Shown here: piece after piece, positions 47,874 through 60,393 of the stretch
Numbering within the stretch: the first letter of the stretch is position 1
Layout: the number at the start of each line of letters is the position of its first letter
DNA from: Pseudomonas sp. v388
GTDB taxonomy: Bacteria; Pseudomonadota; Gammaproteobacteria; Pseudomonadales; Pseudomonadaceae
Assembly (NCBI RefSeq): GCF_003935425.1
Contig: NZ_RHQN01000005.1
Coordinates: 186,001 to 250,000, forward strand
Reading direction: 5' to 3'
DNA length: 64,000 nt
Translations under genes and position numbers: made by a program
The notes under the pieces: model-generated
The model's input: the letters and a program-made list of their open reading frames with translations, nothing else
The model's database searches: none
Told to the model about the DNA's origin: nothing

Positions 47874-48089
47874 GCTGCCTGTCTCCCGCTTTGAAAAAGC
47901 CGACTATGTTAACGGAACGCGGTCCGAAGACCAAAGGCGGAATCGAAAATCACCGGTTACTCGCCCTCGGTAAGGTATTTCCCACTCTCCAGGGCACCAA
48001 ATGCCACAAACATAGTCGAAAAGTTTCGCATAAAAGGGTTCAAGTCGACGAATAGGCGGCCGAAAGCCCGATATAAGGAGAACACAATC

Positions 48090-48425
48090 ATGCTGCAACC
48101 AATGCTCCCCTTGAGTTTGGTACCGGTCACGTCCCAGGCGGACCCGGCCAAGCGCGTGCCAGACATTCCACCGGTTGCGCCGGTGCAGCCCGGTACCAAC
48201 GAAACCACCATCGACCTGCGTTACGAAGACGCGGAACACAGCGCCCTGCGGCTGCGCGAAGAACAACAGCGCCAGCAGCAACAGCACCCGTCCCGCCAAC
48301 AGGCCGATGAGCCTGAAGTCGCGACCGTGCAGGGCGAGTACCTGAATGCCGATCAGACCGTACCGGTCGCCGCGTTGATCGACGATGAGCCGCGTCAGGG
48401 CATGTGGGTCGATATACAGGTCTGA
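48090..48425 (+). CDS. Conserved Gln-rich hypothetical protein
   Basis: A 111-residue protein of unknown function. It is Pro-rich at the N-terminus, has a Gln run (RQQQQHP) in the middle, and ends in DQTVPVAALIDDEPRQGMWVDIQV. No signal peptide or membrane segment; probably disordered. A GGAG ribosome site is eleven bases ahead. Similar proteins are found in pseudomonads without an assigned role. Confidence 0.6.
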   Translation: MLQPMLPLSLVPVTSQADPAKRVPDIPPVAPVQPGTNETTIDLRYEDAEHSALRLREEQQRQQQQHPSRQQADEPEVATVQGEYLNADQTVPVAALIDDEPRQGMWVDIQV

Positions 48426-48500
48426 CCGCCGGATGGCTGGTCATTGTCGATCGGTTTGCGCATTATTGGCCCTGATCCCGAGTGTCGAGAGCTGCAAGCC

Positions 48501-48659
48501 ATGAGTGAAGATGGAAAACTGATCGATCTGGGCGCCGAGCGTGCCAAGCGTGTTCACGACCTGAACGACAAACGCCTCAACGAAGTGCGCAATGCCTTCG
48601 AGCAGGCCATGCCGCTGGCACGCAAGAAAAAGCCAAAGAACAAACCCAAGAAACGCTGA
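48501..48659 (+). CDS. Small basic protein
   Basis: A 52-residue protein. It has an acidic/helical part (SEDGKLIDLGAERAKRVHDLNDKRLNEVRNAFEQ) and a strongly basic C-terminus (ARKKKPKNKPKKR). It could bind nucleic acid, but no family is recognised. The ATG at 48501 follows the conserved small-protein start; upstream codons are also open. No strong ribosome site is visible. Confidence 0.5.
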   Translation: MSEDGKLIDLGAERAKRVHDLNDKRLNEVRNAFEQAMPLARKKKPKNKPKKR

Positions 48660-48674
48660 ATCCCTCCTGATTTC

Positions 48675-48688
48675 TTGACCTGCGTCAG
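48675..48688 (+). promoter_or_regulatory. ANR/FNR-like site before the CcoM-like gene
   Basis: TTGAC-CTGC-GTCAG resembles the TTGAT-N4-ATCAA consensus of ANR/FNR, with the central positions changed. The site is about 114 bases before the start codon. An oxygen-responsive role would fit an oxidase subunit, but the match is imperfect. Confidence 0.4.
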
Positions 48689-48801
48689 TGGTTCACACGC
48701 TGTTCAGCCGCGTCCGCGAATGGCTGATCCAGGTCAATGTCCCCGCGCCCGTTTCTGGGTAGTCTTGCTCCATCGAACAGCCAATGAGCGGAGACGACGC
48801 A

Positions 48802-48912
48802 ATGTTTCTGGACAATGTGGTGGTGGCAGGTGTCGTGACCGTTGGCCTGATGGTCGTCTTCTTCGCAGGCTTCGGACTGTTTATCTGGAAGGACTCGCAC
48901 AAGCGCAAGTAA
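48802..48912 (+). CDS. CcoM-like 36-residue cbb3 oxidase subunit
   Basis: A 36-residue single-pass membrane peptide (MFLDNVVVAGVVTVGLMVVF...IWKDSHKRK) with a hydrophobic helix at about 6-28 and a basic C-terminus. From memory it closely resembles CcoM, a small subunit of the P. stutzeri cbb3-type cytochrome oxidase. GGAG lies eight bases before the ATG and a strong terminator follows. The ANR-like site upstream fits. The family call rests on recall only. Confidence 0.6.
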   Translation: MFLDNVVVAGVVTVGLMVVFFAGFGLFIWKDSHKRK

Positions 48913-48951
48913 GGCACAGGCCTTCTACAGCAAGAGCACGCAAGGCATTTA

Positions 48952-48978
48952 GGGCAACTTCGGTTGCCCATTTTTTTT
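48952..48978 (+). terminator. Intrinsic terminator of the CcoM-like gene
   Basis: GGGCAAC and GTTGCCC enclose a TTCG tetraloop, followed by ATTTTTTTT. A textbook terminator, 40 bases after the CcoM-like stop. Confidence 0.92.
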
Positions 48979-49018
48979 GTCTGGATTTTAGTTCTGGGTG
49001 TCTGGGTGGCGCCGAATC

Positions 49019-49112
49019 CTGTAGGAGCGAGCTTGCTCGCGAAGAGGCCGAGGCAGGCGCAGCAAACGTGTCGGCAGGGACATGCTCTTCGCCAGCAAGC
49101 TGGCTCCTACAG
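49019..49112. repeat. REP doublet (REPIN) with 28-base arms
   Basis: The arms CTGTAGGAGCGAGCTTGCTC and so on (49019-49046) and the inverted right copy (to 49112) match with two differences over 28 bases. The loop is about 38 bases. It lies between the CcoM-like and phaJ genes. Confidence 0.85.
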
Positions 49113-49135
49113 AAAGTATCCAGTTACGCGCAACA

Positions 49136-49606
49136 TCAACCGAACGTGATTTCCGGCAGCTCGGTCAGCTCGACCGTCTGTTGCTTGCGTGGCGCGAGGA
49201 TTTCCGCTTCGCCGTCGACGACCAGCTCTTCGTTCTGATTGAACACGCGAGTGGCGATGCGCACGCGGAACTTGGGCATCTTTTCCAGGATTTCCAGGCG
49301 CACCGTCAGGGTATCGCCCAGTTTGACCGGCTTCTGAAAGCTCATCTGCTGGCCCAGGTAAATGGTGCCCGGCCCAGGCAGCTCGCAGGCTACTGCGGCA
49401 CTGATCAACGCACCGCTGAACATACCGTGCGCGATACGCTCCTTGAACATCGTTTTGGAGGCGTAGTCCGCGTCGAGGTGGACCGGGTTGTGGTCGCCGG
49501 ACATGGCGGCGAACAGCTGGATATCGCGCTCCTGAACCGTCTTGCTGTAGCTGGCGGTCTGGCCGACTTCAAGGGCTTCGTAAGGCGTGTTGGTAATTTG
49601 GGTCAT
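49136..49606 (-). CDS. phaJ1: (R)-specific enoyl-CoA hydratase (PhaJ, MaoC family)
   Basis: A 156-residue hot-dog hydratase that makes (R)-3-hydroxyacyl-CoA from trans-2-enoyl-CoA, linking beta-oxidation to polyhydroxyalkanoate. The catalytic Asp/His are in SGDHNPVHLD, and the family stretch is FKERIAHGMFSGALISAAVAC. The ATG at 49606 begins MTQITNTPYEALEVGQ. From memory it matches PhaJ1 of pseudomonads (PA3302/PP_4552); phaJ1 versus other paralogs was not checked. Same strand as the lipase-like gene. Confidence 0.8.
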   Translation of the reverse strand: MTQITNTPYEALEVGQTASYSKTVQERDIQLFAAMSGDHNPVHLDADYASKTMFKERIAHGMFSGALISAAVACELPGPGTIYLGQQMSFQKPVKLGDTLTVRLEILEKMPKFRVRIATRVFNQNEELVVDGEAEILAPRKQQTVELTELPEITFG

Positions 49607-49642
49607 GTCGCTGTCCTGAGATAAAAAGGTCATGGCCCCGGG

Positions 49643-50587
49643 TCATTCAGCCCGGGGCGGGCGTGGTTGTTCGAGGGCGTGTTGCAGCCAGTCGATCAGG
49701 TCACGGGTGACTTCATCGCGGTTGAGTTCATTGAACACTTCGTGCCGCGCCTTGGGGTAAACCTTGAGTTGTAACACCCGGTGGCCCGCTTCTGCCAATA
49801 CATGGGCAAGAACCTTCAGACGCTTGCCATCGCTTACCGGATCACATTCGCCGCCAATAATCAGCAGCGGCAGGCTTGGATCGATCTGCGCCAGGTTGGA
49901 ACGCTTGCTGATTTTCTGCAGCCCATGCAGCAGGTCCAGCCACAGCTGGTTGGTACAGCGAAAGCCGCACAGCGGGTCGTGAACGTACCGGTCGACTTCT
50001 TCCGGATCGCGGCTGAGCCAGTCGAACCGGGTGCGGGTCGGCTTGAACGCCTTGTTGAACGAGCCGAACGACAGCCATTCGATCAGAGCACTGCGGCCTG
50101 TCTTGCCCTGGCGAAGGCGCTCTAACCGGGCGATCAGCCGGGCGCCACGGTACACGCCGACCGGATTGTAATTGGAGCCACTGAGAATCGCGCCCTGCAG
50201 GCTGGCACCGTGGTGCATCAAGTACGCCTGGGCAATGTAGCTGCCCATGCTGTGACCCAGCAGAAACAGCGGCACATCCGGGTGTTTCTGGCCAATGTCC
50301 AGCGCCAGATTCGCCACATCGTCGACGACCCGGCTCCAGCCATCTTCGTCGGCAAAATGCCCTGGCATCCCGTGCCTGGCAGTCTGGCCGTGGCCGCGTT
50401 GATCGTGGACATACAGCGCGTACCCGGCAGCGCTCAATGCCGTCCCCAGGCGCGCATACCGGCCGCCGTGTTCAGCCATGCCATGGGACAGCATGATCAC
50501 TGCGCTGGGTGAAGCCGACGGCAACCATGCATTGACGAACAAGAGATTGTTATCAGTTGTGTCGAGCCAGAAGACTTCATGCTTCAT
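49643..50587 (-). CDS. Alpha/beta hydrolase, monoacylglycerol lipase-like
   Basis: A 314-residue serine hydrolase of the lysophospholipase/monoacylglycerol lipase family. The nucleophile motif GHSMG is at 110-114 and the oxyanion HG is in MLSHGMAEHGG. The likely Asp-His pair is ECDP and RHEVFNE. It precedes phaJ on the same strand (36-base gap) and is divergent from fadD2, so it may release fatty acids for activation. Confidence 0.85.
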   Translation of the reverse strand: MKHEVFWLDTTDNNLLFVNAWLPSASPSAVIMLSHGMAEHGGRYARLGTALSAAGYALYVHDQRGHGQTARHGMPGHFADEDGWSRVVDDVANLALDIGQKHPDVPLFLLGHSMGSYIAQAYLMHHGASLQGAILSGSNYNPVGVYRGARLIARLERLRQGKTGRSALIEWLSFGSFNKAFKPTRTRFDWLSRDPEEVDRYVHDPLCGFRCTNQLWLDLLHGLQKISKRSNLAQIDPSLPLLIIGGECDPVSDGKRLKVLAHVLAEAGHRVLQLKVYPKARHEVFNELNRDEVTRDLIDWLQHALEQPRPPRAE

Positions 50588-50786
50588 GCTGCATTCCCAT
50601 GTCTGGCCCGAGGCACCGGGCCGCTGTACTGCACAGTGTATAGCCGATGAGAAATGGCACGTGTCCGGTTGCGAGATTCATGACAATGATGACGTGGTGC
50701 AGGCTGTTTGCCTTCCCGGTTTTAACTGCTAACGTCCGCACATTCCGACCCAAATGGTCAGCACATCAGGGAAGAGGACAACAACA

Positions 50787-52475
50787 ATGCAAGCCGATTT
50801 CTGGAATGACAAACGCCCGGCCGGCGTTTCGTGCGATGTGGATCTGAAGGCTTACTCGTCCGTCGTGGAAGTCTTCGAACGTTGCTGCAAGAAGTTTGCG
50901 GACCGCCCCGCGTTCAGCAACATGGGCGTCACGCTCAGCTATGCCGAACTGGAGCGGCATTCCGCGGCCTTCGCAGCCTATCTGCAGCAGAACACCGATC
51001 TGGCGCCCGGCGACCGTATCGCGGTGCAGATGCCCAACCTGCTGCAATACCCGATCGCCGTATTCGGCGCCATGCGCGCCGGGCTGATCGTGGTGAACAC
51101 CAACCCACTCTATACCGCCCGGGAAATGCGTCACCAGTTCAAGGATTCCGGCGCCCGGGCGCTGGTCTACCTCAATATGTTCGGCAAGCACGTACAGGAA
51201 GTGCTGCCCGACACCGACCTGCAATACCTGATCGAAGTGCGCATGGGTGACATGCAGCCGACCTTCAAGGGCTGGTTGATCAACACCATCGTGGCCAAGG
51301 TCAAGAAGATGGTGCCGGACTATCAACTGCCGCAGGCGGTGAGTTTCAAGAGCGTCCTGAAACTGGGCGCCCAGCGCAGTCACCAGCCGGTGCCGCAGAG
51401 CCTGGAAGATATCGCGGTGCTGCAATACACCGGCGGCACCACCGGGCTTGCCAAAGGCGCGATGCTGACCCACGGCAATCTGGTCGCCAACATGCAGCAG
51501 GTCTATGCCTGCATGTTGCAGCAGCGGCCCGACGGCGGAACCTGGTTCGAGGAGGGCAAGGAAGTGATGATCGCGCCGCTGCCGCTCTATCACATCTATG
51601 CATTCACGGCGAACTGCATGTGCATGATGATCAGCGGCAACCATAACGTGCTGATCACCAACCCGCGTGATATCAGCGGTTTCATCAAGGAGCTGCACAA
51701 GTGGCGCTTCACCGCGATGATCGGCCTCAATACCCTGTTCGTGGCGCTGATGAACCATCCGCAGTTCAAGACCCTGGATTTTTCCCGCCTCAAGTCGACC
51801 AACTCCGGCGGCACCGCGCTGGTCAAGGCCACCGCCGAGCGCTGGGAGCAGATCACCGGCTGCCGGATCGTCGAGGGCTATGGCCTGACCGAGACGTCTC
51901 CGGTCGCCAGCGCCAACCCGTATGGCGAAGCCGCACGGCTGGGCACGGTAGGCATTCCGGTGCCGGGCACGCTCATGAAGGTCATCAATGATGACGGCGT
52001 GGAAATGCCCTTGGGCGAGCGGGGCGAATTGTGCGTGAAAGGCCCGCAAGTCATGAAGGGCTACTGGAATCGTGCCGAGGCCACCGCCGAGTCGCTGGAC
52101 GCCGAAGGCTGGTTCAAGACCGGCGACATCGCCGTGATCGATCCGGACGGCTTCGTACGCATCGTCGACCGCAAGAAGGACCTGATCATCGTCTCGGGTT
52201 TCAACGTCTACCCCAATGAAATCGAAGACGTGGTGATGGGCCATCCCAAGGTCGCCAACTGCGCCTGCATCGGCGTGCCGGACGAGCGCTCCGGCGAAGC
52301 GGTCAAGCTGTTCGTGGTGGCTCGGGATGCCAGCCTGAACGTCGAGGACCTCAAGGCGTTCTGCAAAGAGAATTTCACCGGCTACAAAGTACCCAGGCAC
52401 ATAGTGCTGCGCGAGTCGCTGCCGATGACGCCGGTCGGCAAGATTCTTCGGCGTGAACTTCGGGATAACGCCTGA
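50787..52475 (+). CDS. fadD2: Long-chain fatty acid-CoA ligase FadD2
   Basis: A 562-residue AMP-forming acyl-CoA synthetase. P-loop motif YTGGTTGLAKGAM, and the later motifs GYGLTETSP, WFKTGDIA and VDRKKDLIIVSGFNVYP are intact. It activates fatty acids at the inner membrane. The ATG at 50787 begins MQADFWNDKRPAGV. It lies upstream of fadD1, as in P. aeruginosa. Confidence 0.93.
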   Translation: MQADFWNDKRPAGVSCDVDLKAYSSVVEVFERCCKKFADRPAFSNMGVTLSYAELERHSAAFAAYLQQNTDLAPGDRIAVQMPNLLQYPIAVFGAMRAGLIVVNTNPLYTAREMRHQFKDSGARALVYLNMFGKHVQEVLPDTDLQYLIEVRMGDMQPTFKGWLINTIVAKVKKMVPDYQLPQAVSFKSVLKLGAQRSHQPVPQSLEDIAVLQYTGGTTGLAKGAMLTHGNLVANMQQVYACMLQQRPDGGTWFEEGKEVMIAPLPLYHIYAFTANCMCMMISGNHNVLITNPRDISGFIKELHKWRFTAMIGLNTLFVALMNHPQFKTLDFSRLKSTNSGGTALVKATAERWEQITGCRIVEGYGLTETSPVASANPYGEAARLGTVGIPVPGTLMKVINDDGVEMPLGERGELCVKGPQVMKGYWNRAEATAESLDAEGWFKTGDIAVIDPDGFVRIVDRKKDLIIVSGFNVYPNEIEDVVMGHPKVANCACIGVPDERSGEAVKLFVVARDASLNVEDLKAFCKENFTGYKVPRHIVLRESLPMTPVGKILRRELRDNA

Positions 52476-52512
52476 GTGTAGGAAATGTCTGATTCTTGAC
52501 TACGCTCACAGG

Positions 52513-52536
52513 ACCGGCCGGTCATTTTCGGCCGGT
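52513..52536 (+). terminator. Possible terminator of fadD2
   Basis: Perfect 8-base arms ACCGGCCG and CGGCCGGT with an 8-base loop, but no T tract. It may also be a regulatory hairpin. Confidence 0.45.
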
Positions 52537-52639
52537 GACGAGCGTCGTTCGCCTGTATCGGGCTGTCTGCCCCGGGGCTTTCAGGTGTATTGGACACCAG
52601 CAGGGCCATTGCCTTGGGCGTGACCCGAATGCATTTCAG

Positions 52640-52655
52640 AGTCACATTTGTGACT
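52640..52655 (+). promoter_or_regulatory. Palindrome upstream of fadD1
   Basis: AGTCACA-TT-TGTGACT is a perfect 7+2+7 inverted repeat, about 170 bases before the fadD1 start. It resembles a dimeric regulator operator but does not match the Vfr or PsrA consensus I know. Confidence 0.4.
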
Positions 52656-52823
52656 GGTGAGAGCTGGTTTGCCTCTAGTCGGCCTTAGGCAAAGCTGCTA
52701 CTCTCGGCGCGCTTTTCGACCTGTCGTCAAGTACAGGCGCTTCTGCTGCACAATCCAAAAACACAAGAAATTCATCGCCTACAGCGGTGTGAAGAATTCG
52801 CTGTCGCTACGGAGCCGGCTTGC

Positions 52824-54521
52824 ATGATCGAAAACTTCTGGAAGGATAAGTACCCATCCGGTATCTCGGCCGATATCGACCCCGACGAGTATCCCAACGT
52901 CCAGGCGGTCTTGAAGCAGTCCTGCCAGCGATTCGCCAACAAGCCCGCGTTCAGCAACCTGGGCAAGACCCTGACCTACGGCCAGCTGCACGAACTGTCC
53001 GGCGCGTTCGCCGCCTGGATCCAGCAGCACACCGACCTGCAGCCCGGCGACCGGATCGCCGTGCAGCTGCCCAATGTCCTGCAGTACCCGGTGGCCGTGT
53101 TCGGTGCCATCCGTGCCGGCCTGATCGTGGTCAACACCAACCCGCTGTACACCGCGCGGGAAATGGAACACCAATTCAATGATTCGGGCGCCAAGGCGCT
53201 GGTCTGCCTGGCGAACATGGCGCACCTGGCTGAAAAGGTGGTGCCCAAGACCCAGGTCAAGCATGTCATCGTCACTGAGGTGGCCGACCTGCTGCCGCCG
53301 CTCAAGCGCCTGTTGATCAACAGCGTCATCAAGTACGTCAAGAAGATGGTTCCGGCCTATCACCTGCCGCAGGCTTTGCGTTTCAACGATGTCATCGCCA
53401 AAGGCCGTGGCCGGCCGGTTGCCGAGGTTTCGCCGGCCGCCGGGGATGTCGCGGTGCTGCAATACACCGGCGGCACCACGGGCGTGGCCAAGGGCGCCAT
53501 GCTGACCCACCGCAACCTCATCGCCAATATGCTGCAATGCAAGGCACTGATGGGCTCCAACCTCAACGAAGGCTGCGAGATCCTGATCACGCCGCTGCCG
53601 CTGTACCACATCTATGCCTTCACCTTTCATTGCATGGCGATGATGCTGATCGGCAACCACAACATCCTGATCAGCAACCCGCGCGACCTGCCGGCGATGG
53701 TCAAGGAACTGTCGAAGTGGAAGTTCAGCGGTTTCGTCGGCCTCAACACGCTGTTCGTGGCCCTGTGCAACAACGAGGCATTCCGCAACCTGGACTTCTC
53801 GGCCCTCAAGGTAACCCTGTCCGGCGGCATGGCGCTGCAACAGGCGGCCGCCGAGCGTTGGAAGCAGGTGACCGGCTGCGCGATCTGCGAAGGCTACGGC
53901 ATGACCGAAACCAGCCCGGTGGCGACGGTCAACCCGACCCAGAAAGTGCAGATGGGCACCATCGGCATTCCCGTGCCTTCGACCCTGTGCAAGGTCATCA
54001 ATGATGCTGGCCAGGAGCTGGCGTTCGGCGAAGTGGGCGAGCTGTGCATCAAGGGCCCGCAGGTCATGAAAGGCTACTGGGAACGCCAGGACGCCACCGA
54101 CGAGATTCTGGACGCCGACGGCTGGCTCAAGACCGGCGACATCGCGGTGATCCAGCCCGATGGCTACATGCGCATTGTCGACCGCAAGAAGGACATGATC
54201 CTGATTTCCGGCTTCAACGTGTACCCCAACGAGCTGGAAGACGTGCTGGCAACCCTGCCGGGCGTGCTGCAATGCGCGGCCATCGGGGTGCCGGACGAAA
54301 AGTCGGGCGAGGCGATCAAGATTTTCGTAGTGCCCAAGCCCGGCGTCACCCTGACCAAGGAACAGGTGATGGAACACATGCGCGCCAACCTGACCGGCTA
54401 CAAGGTGCCGCGCAGCGTTGAGTTCCGCGACGTATTGCCGACCACCAACGTCGGCAAGATCCTGCGTCGCGAGTTGCGTGATGAAGAGCTGAAAAAGCTC
54501 AAGCAAACGCAACCGGCCTGA
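52824..54521 (+). CDS. fadD1: Long-chain fatty acid-CoA ligase FadD1
   Basis: A 565-residue AMP-forming acyl-CoA synthetase. Motifs YTGGTTGVAKGAM, GYGMTETSP, WLKTGDIA and VDRKKDMILISGFNVYP are intact. It is about two-thirds identical by eye to fadD2, consistent with tandem duplication. The ATG begins MIENFWKDKYPSGI, as in P. aeruginosa FadD1. Confidence 0.93.
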   Translation: MIENFWKDKYPSGISADIDPDEYPNVQAVLKQSCQRFANKPAFSNLGKTLTYGQLHELSGAFAAWIQQHTDLQPGDRIAVQLPNVLQYPVAVFGAIRAGLIVVNTNPLYTAREMEHQFNDSGAKALVCLANMAHLAEKVVPKTQVKHVIVTEVADLLPPLKRLLINSVIKYVKKMVPAYHLPQALRFNDVIAKGRGRPVAEVSPAAGDVAVLQYTGGTTGVAKGAMLTHRNLIANMLQCKALMGSNLNEGCEILITPLPLYHIYAFTFHCMAMMLIGNHNILISNPRDLPAMVKELSKWKFSGFVGLNTLFVALCNNEAFRNLDFSALKVTLSGGMALQQAAAERWKQVTGCAICEGYGMTETSPVATVNPTQKVQMGTIGIPVPSTLCKVINDAGQELAFGEVGELCIKGPQVMKGYWERQDATDEILDADGWLKTGDIAVIQPDGYMRIVDRKKDMILISGFNVYPNELEDVLATLPGVLQCAAIGVPDEKSGEAIKIFVVPKPGVTLTKEQVMEHMRANLTGYKVPRSVEFRDVLPTTNVGKILRRELRDEELKKLKQTQPA

Positions 54522-54566
54522 GGATTGTCGCGGGCTGCGCTGTTCCTGTAGCAACTGTCTTGCGAT

Positions 54567-54696
54567 GGACTTGTGGGAGGGAGCGGGCGGCGATCCGTCT
54601 TGCTGGCGACTGCAGTGTGTCATTCACTGATGCACGAGCAGGTATGTCGCAGTCGCGAGCAAGACGGATCGCCGCCCGCTCCCTCCCACAAAGTCC
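54567..54696. repeat. Very long REP inverted repeat (47-base arms)
   Basis: Left arm 54567-54613 and right arm 54649-54696 match over about 47 bases with one mismatch and one indel. The loop is 35 bases. Both arms contain the GTGGGAG core and a GTCTTGCT core seen at other REPs. It fills much of the 349-base gap between fadD1 and hrpA. Confidence 0.85.
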
Positions 54697-54870
54697 GGCA
54701 ACCGTTACTCGGGTGGGAAGTTAAAACAGTTGGCTCCCTCCCACAGACCGGACGCGCGCTCCAAATCTGTAGCTGAATCGGTGGGGGCGGAACCAACCTG
54801 ACGGGTCGTCGTCGTACCCGCAATCTGCGACAATCCGCGCTTGCCATTCATAAAGACTTTACGCGCCCTG

Positions 54871-58782
<3,912 letters not shown>

Positions 58783-59122
58783 CGCCTAGGCTGCAGTGAA
58801 CGGCGTCATGCGTCACACGCAGGCATCGGACACGTCTGCGCAGTGGTTTTGCAACCGGTGCCGAGGTGCGGTCAGCGTGTCCGGTCGGGGCGGCCGGCAC
58901 CCGCGCCGATTCAGCCGAGCGTATCGGGCGGCTCGATGGCGCTAAAACAGGGCGATATGGCACACTTCGCGTCTGCATAAACAAATGTCACAAGGGCTTG
59001 GCTTCACCCATACGGGCCGTTTTCACCTGCGTATTGGTACCTTGGTTCCAGATTGATCTGCTCGCCATGTACCGTGTCAGGACAGGTCTTTACCTGCAAC
59101 GATCAATAAGAGAGGAACGACC
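58783..59122 (+). other. 340-base gap between hrpA and the KAS III gene
   Basis: No convincing gene, REP or terminator seen. It presumably holds the promoter for the KAS III gene. Confidence 0.5.
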
Positions 59123-60244
59123 GTGCACAACGTCGTCATCAGCGGCACAGGCTTGTTTACCCCGGCCAACAGCATTTCCAACGAAGAGCTGGTGCAGTCT
59201 TTCAATAGCTACGTGGCTCGCTTCAACGATGAACACGCCGCCGCCATCGAGCGCGGCGAAGTCGAGGCGCTCAGCGAGTCCAGCGCGGCTTTCATCGAAA
59301 AGGCATCGGGCATCAAGAGCCGCTTTGTGATGGACAAGGCCGGTATCCTCGATCCGCAACGCATGAAGCCCAATCTTCCCGAGCGCACCAATGACCAGTG
59401 GTCCATTCTCTGCGAGATGGGCGTGGCGGCCGCGCATCAGGCGCTGGAGCGCGCCGGCAGGACGGCGGCGGATATCGACGGTGTGATCGTTGCCTGCTCC
59501 AACCTGCAACGCGCGTACCCGGCGATTTCCATCGAGATCCAGGCGGCGCTCGGTGTGCAGGGGTATGGCTTTGACATGAACGTGGCCTGCTCGTCGGCGA
59601 CCTTCGGCATTCAGGCGGCGTGCAACAGCGTTCAGCTGGGGCAGGCGCGGGCGATTCTGGTCATCAGCCCTGAGATCTGCACCGCGCACCTGAACTTCCG
59701 CGACCGCGACAGCCACTTCATCTTCGGCGACGGCGCAACGGCGGTGGTGGTGGAACGCGCCGACCTGGCGACCTCCGCGCAGCAGTTCGATGTGCTGGGC
59801 ACCAAGCTGCTGACTCAGTTCTCCAACAACATCCGTAACAACTTCGGGTTCCTCAATCGCACCTCAGACGACGGCCAGGACGCGCCGGACAAACTCTTCG
59901 TGCAGGAAGGCCGCAAGGTGTTCCGGGAAGTGTGCCCGATGGTGGCGGAACTGATCGCCGCGCATCTGCAGGAAGCCGGCTTGAACGTCAGCGACGTGCA
60001 ACGATTCTGGCTGCATCAGGCTAACCTGAGCATGAACCACCTGATCGTCAAGAAGCTGCTGGGTCGCGAGGCGACGGTCGAGGAAGCGCCGGTGATTCTC
60101 GATACCTATGCCAATACCAGCTCGGCCGGATCGGTGATCGCGTTTCACAGCTATCAGGACGATTTGCCCAGCGGCGCGTTGGGCGTGCTGAGTTCGTTCG
60201 GGGCGGGGTATTCGATTGGCAGCGTGATTTTGCGCAAGCGTTGA
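59123..60244 (+). CDS. Beta-ketoacyl-ACP synthase III (FabH-like)
   Basis: A 373-residue KAS III that condenses acyl-CoA with malonyl-ACP. The catalytic triad is visible: Cys156 (NVACSSATFG), His298 (WLHQAN) and Asn331 (DTYANTSSAGS). It begins at a GTG with GAGAGGAA ahead. From memory, it resembles PA3286 of P. aeruginosa, which takes medium-chain acyl-CoA from beta-oxidation into fatty acid synthesis. It is close to fadD and phaJ, which fits that role. Confidence 0.88.
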   Translation: MHNVVISGTGLFTPANSISNEELVQSFNSYVARFNDEHAAAIERGEVEALSESSAAFIEKASGIKSRFVMDKAGILDPQRMKPNLPERTNDQWSILCEMGVAAAHQALERAGRTAADIDGVIVACSNLQRAYPAISIEIQAALGVQGYGFDMNVACSSATFGIQAACNSVQLGQARAILVISPEICTAHLNFRDRDSHFIFGDGATAVVVERADLATSAQQFDVLGTKLLTQFSNNIRNNFGFLNRTSDDGQDAPDKLFVQEGRKVFREVCPMVAELIAAHLQEAGLNVSDVQRFWLHQANLSMNHLIVKKLLGREATVEEAPVILDTYANTSSAGSVIAFHSYQDDLPSGALGVLSSFGAGYSIGSVILRKR

Positions 60245-60263
60245 AGACGTGTAGCAGCTGATT

Positions 60264-60297
60264 TTGTGGGAGAGGCCCGGGCGGCGCTCCTACAGAG
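60264..60297. repeat. Single REP palindrome after the KAS III gene
   Basis: TTGTGGGAGAGGCCCGGGCG and GGCGCTCCTACAG form a degenerate copy of the GTGGGAGCGG-type palindrome. Confidence 0.6.
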
Positions 60298-60393
60298 CCT
60301 TACGACACAAAAAAGCCCGGCGCCAGCCTGTCGAACGGATGATGGGGATCCGACAGGCCAACGCCGAGCTTGAGTGCCTTGCGGCGGTGTGGC

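Larger units (their letters stand above)
52476..52823 (+). other. 348-base gap between fadD2 and fadD1
   Basis: No gene is visible. It contains a GC-rich hairpin (52513-52536) and a symmetric AGTCACA/TGTGACT palindrome (52640-52655). These may be a terminator or regulatory region, so fadD1 probably has its own promoter. Confidence 0.6.

Noticed and set aside
50655-50672. Sigma54-like TGGCACG...TTGC before fadD2
   Set aside because: The spacer between the -24 and -12 parts is seven bases rather than four, so the spacing is wrong.
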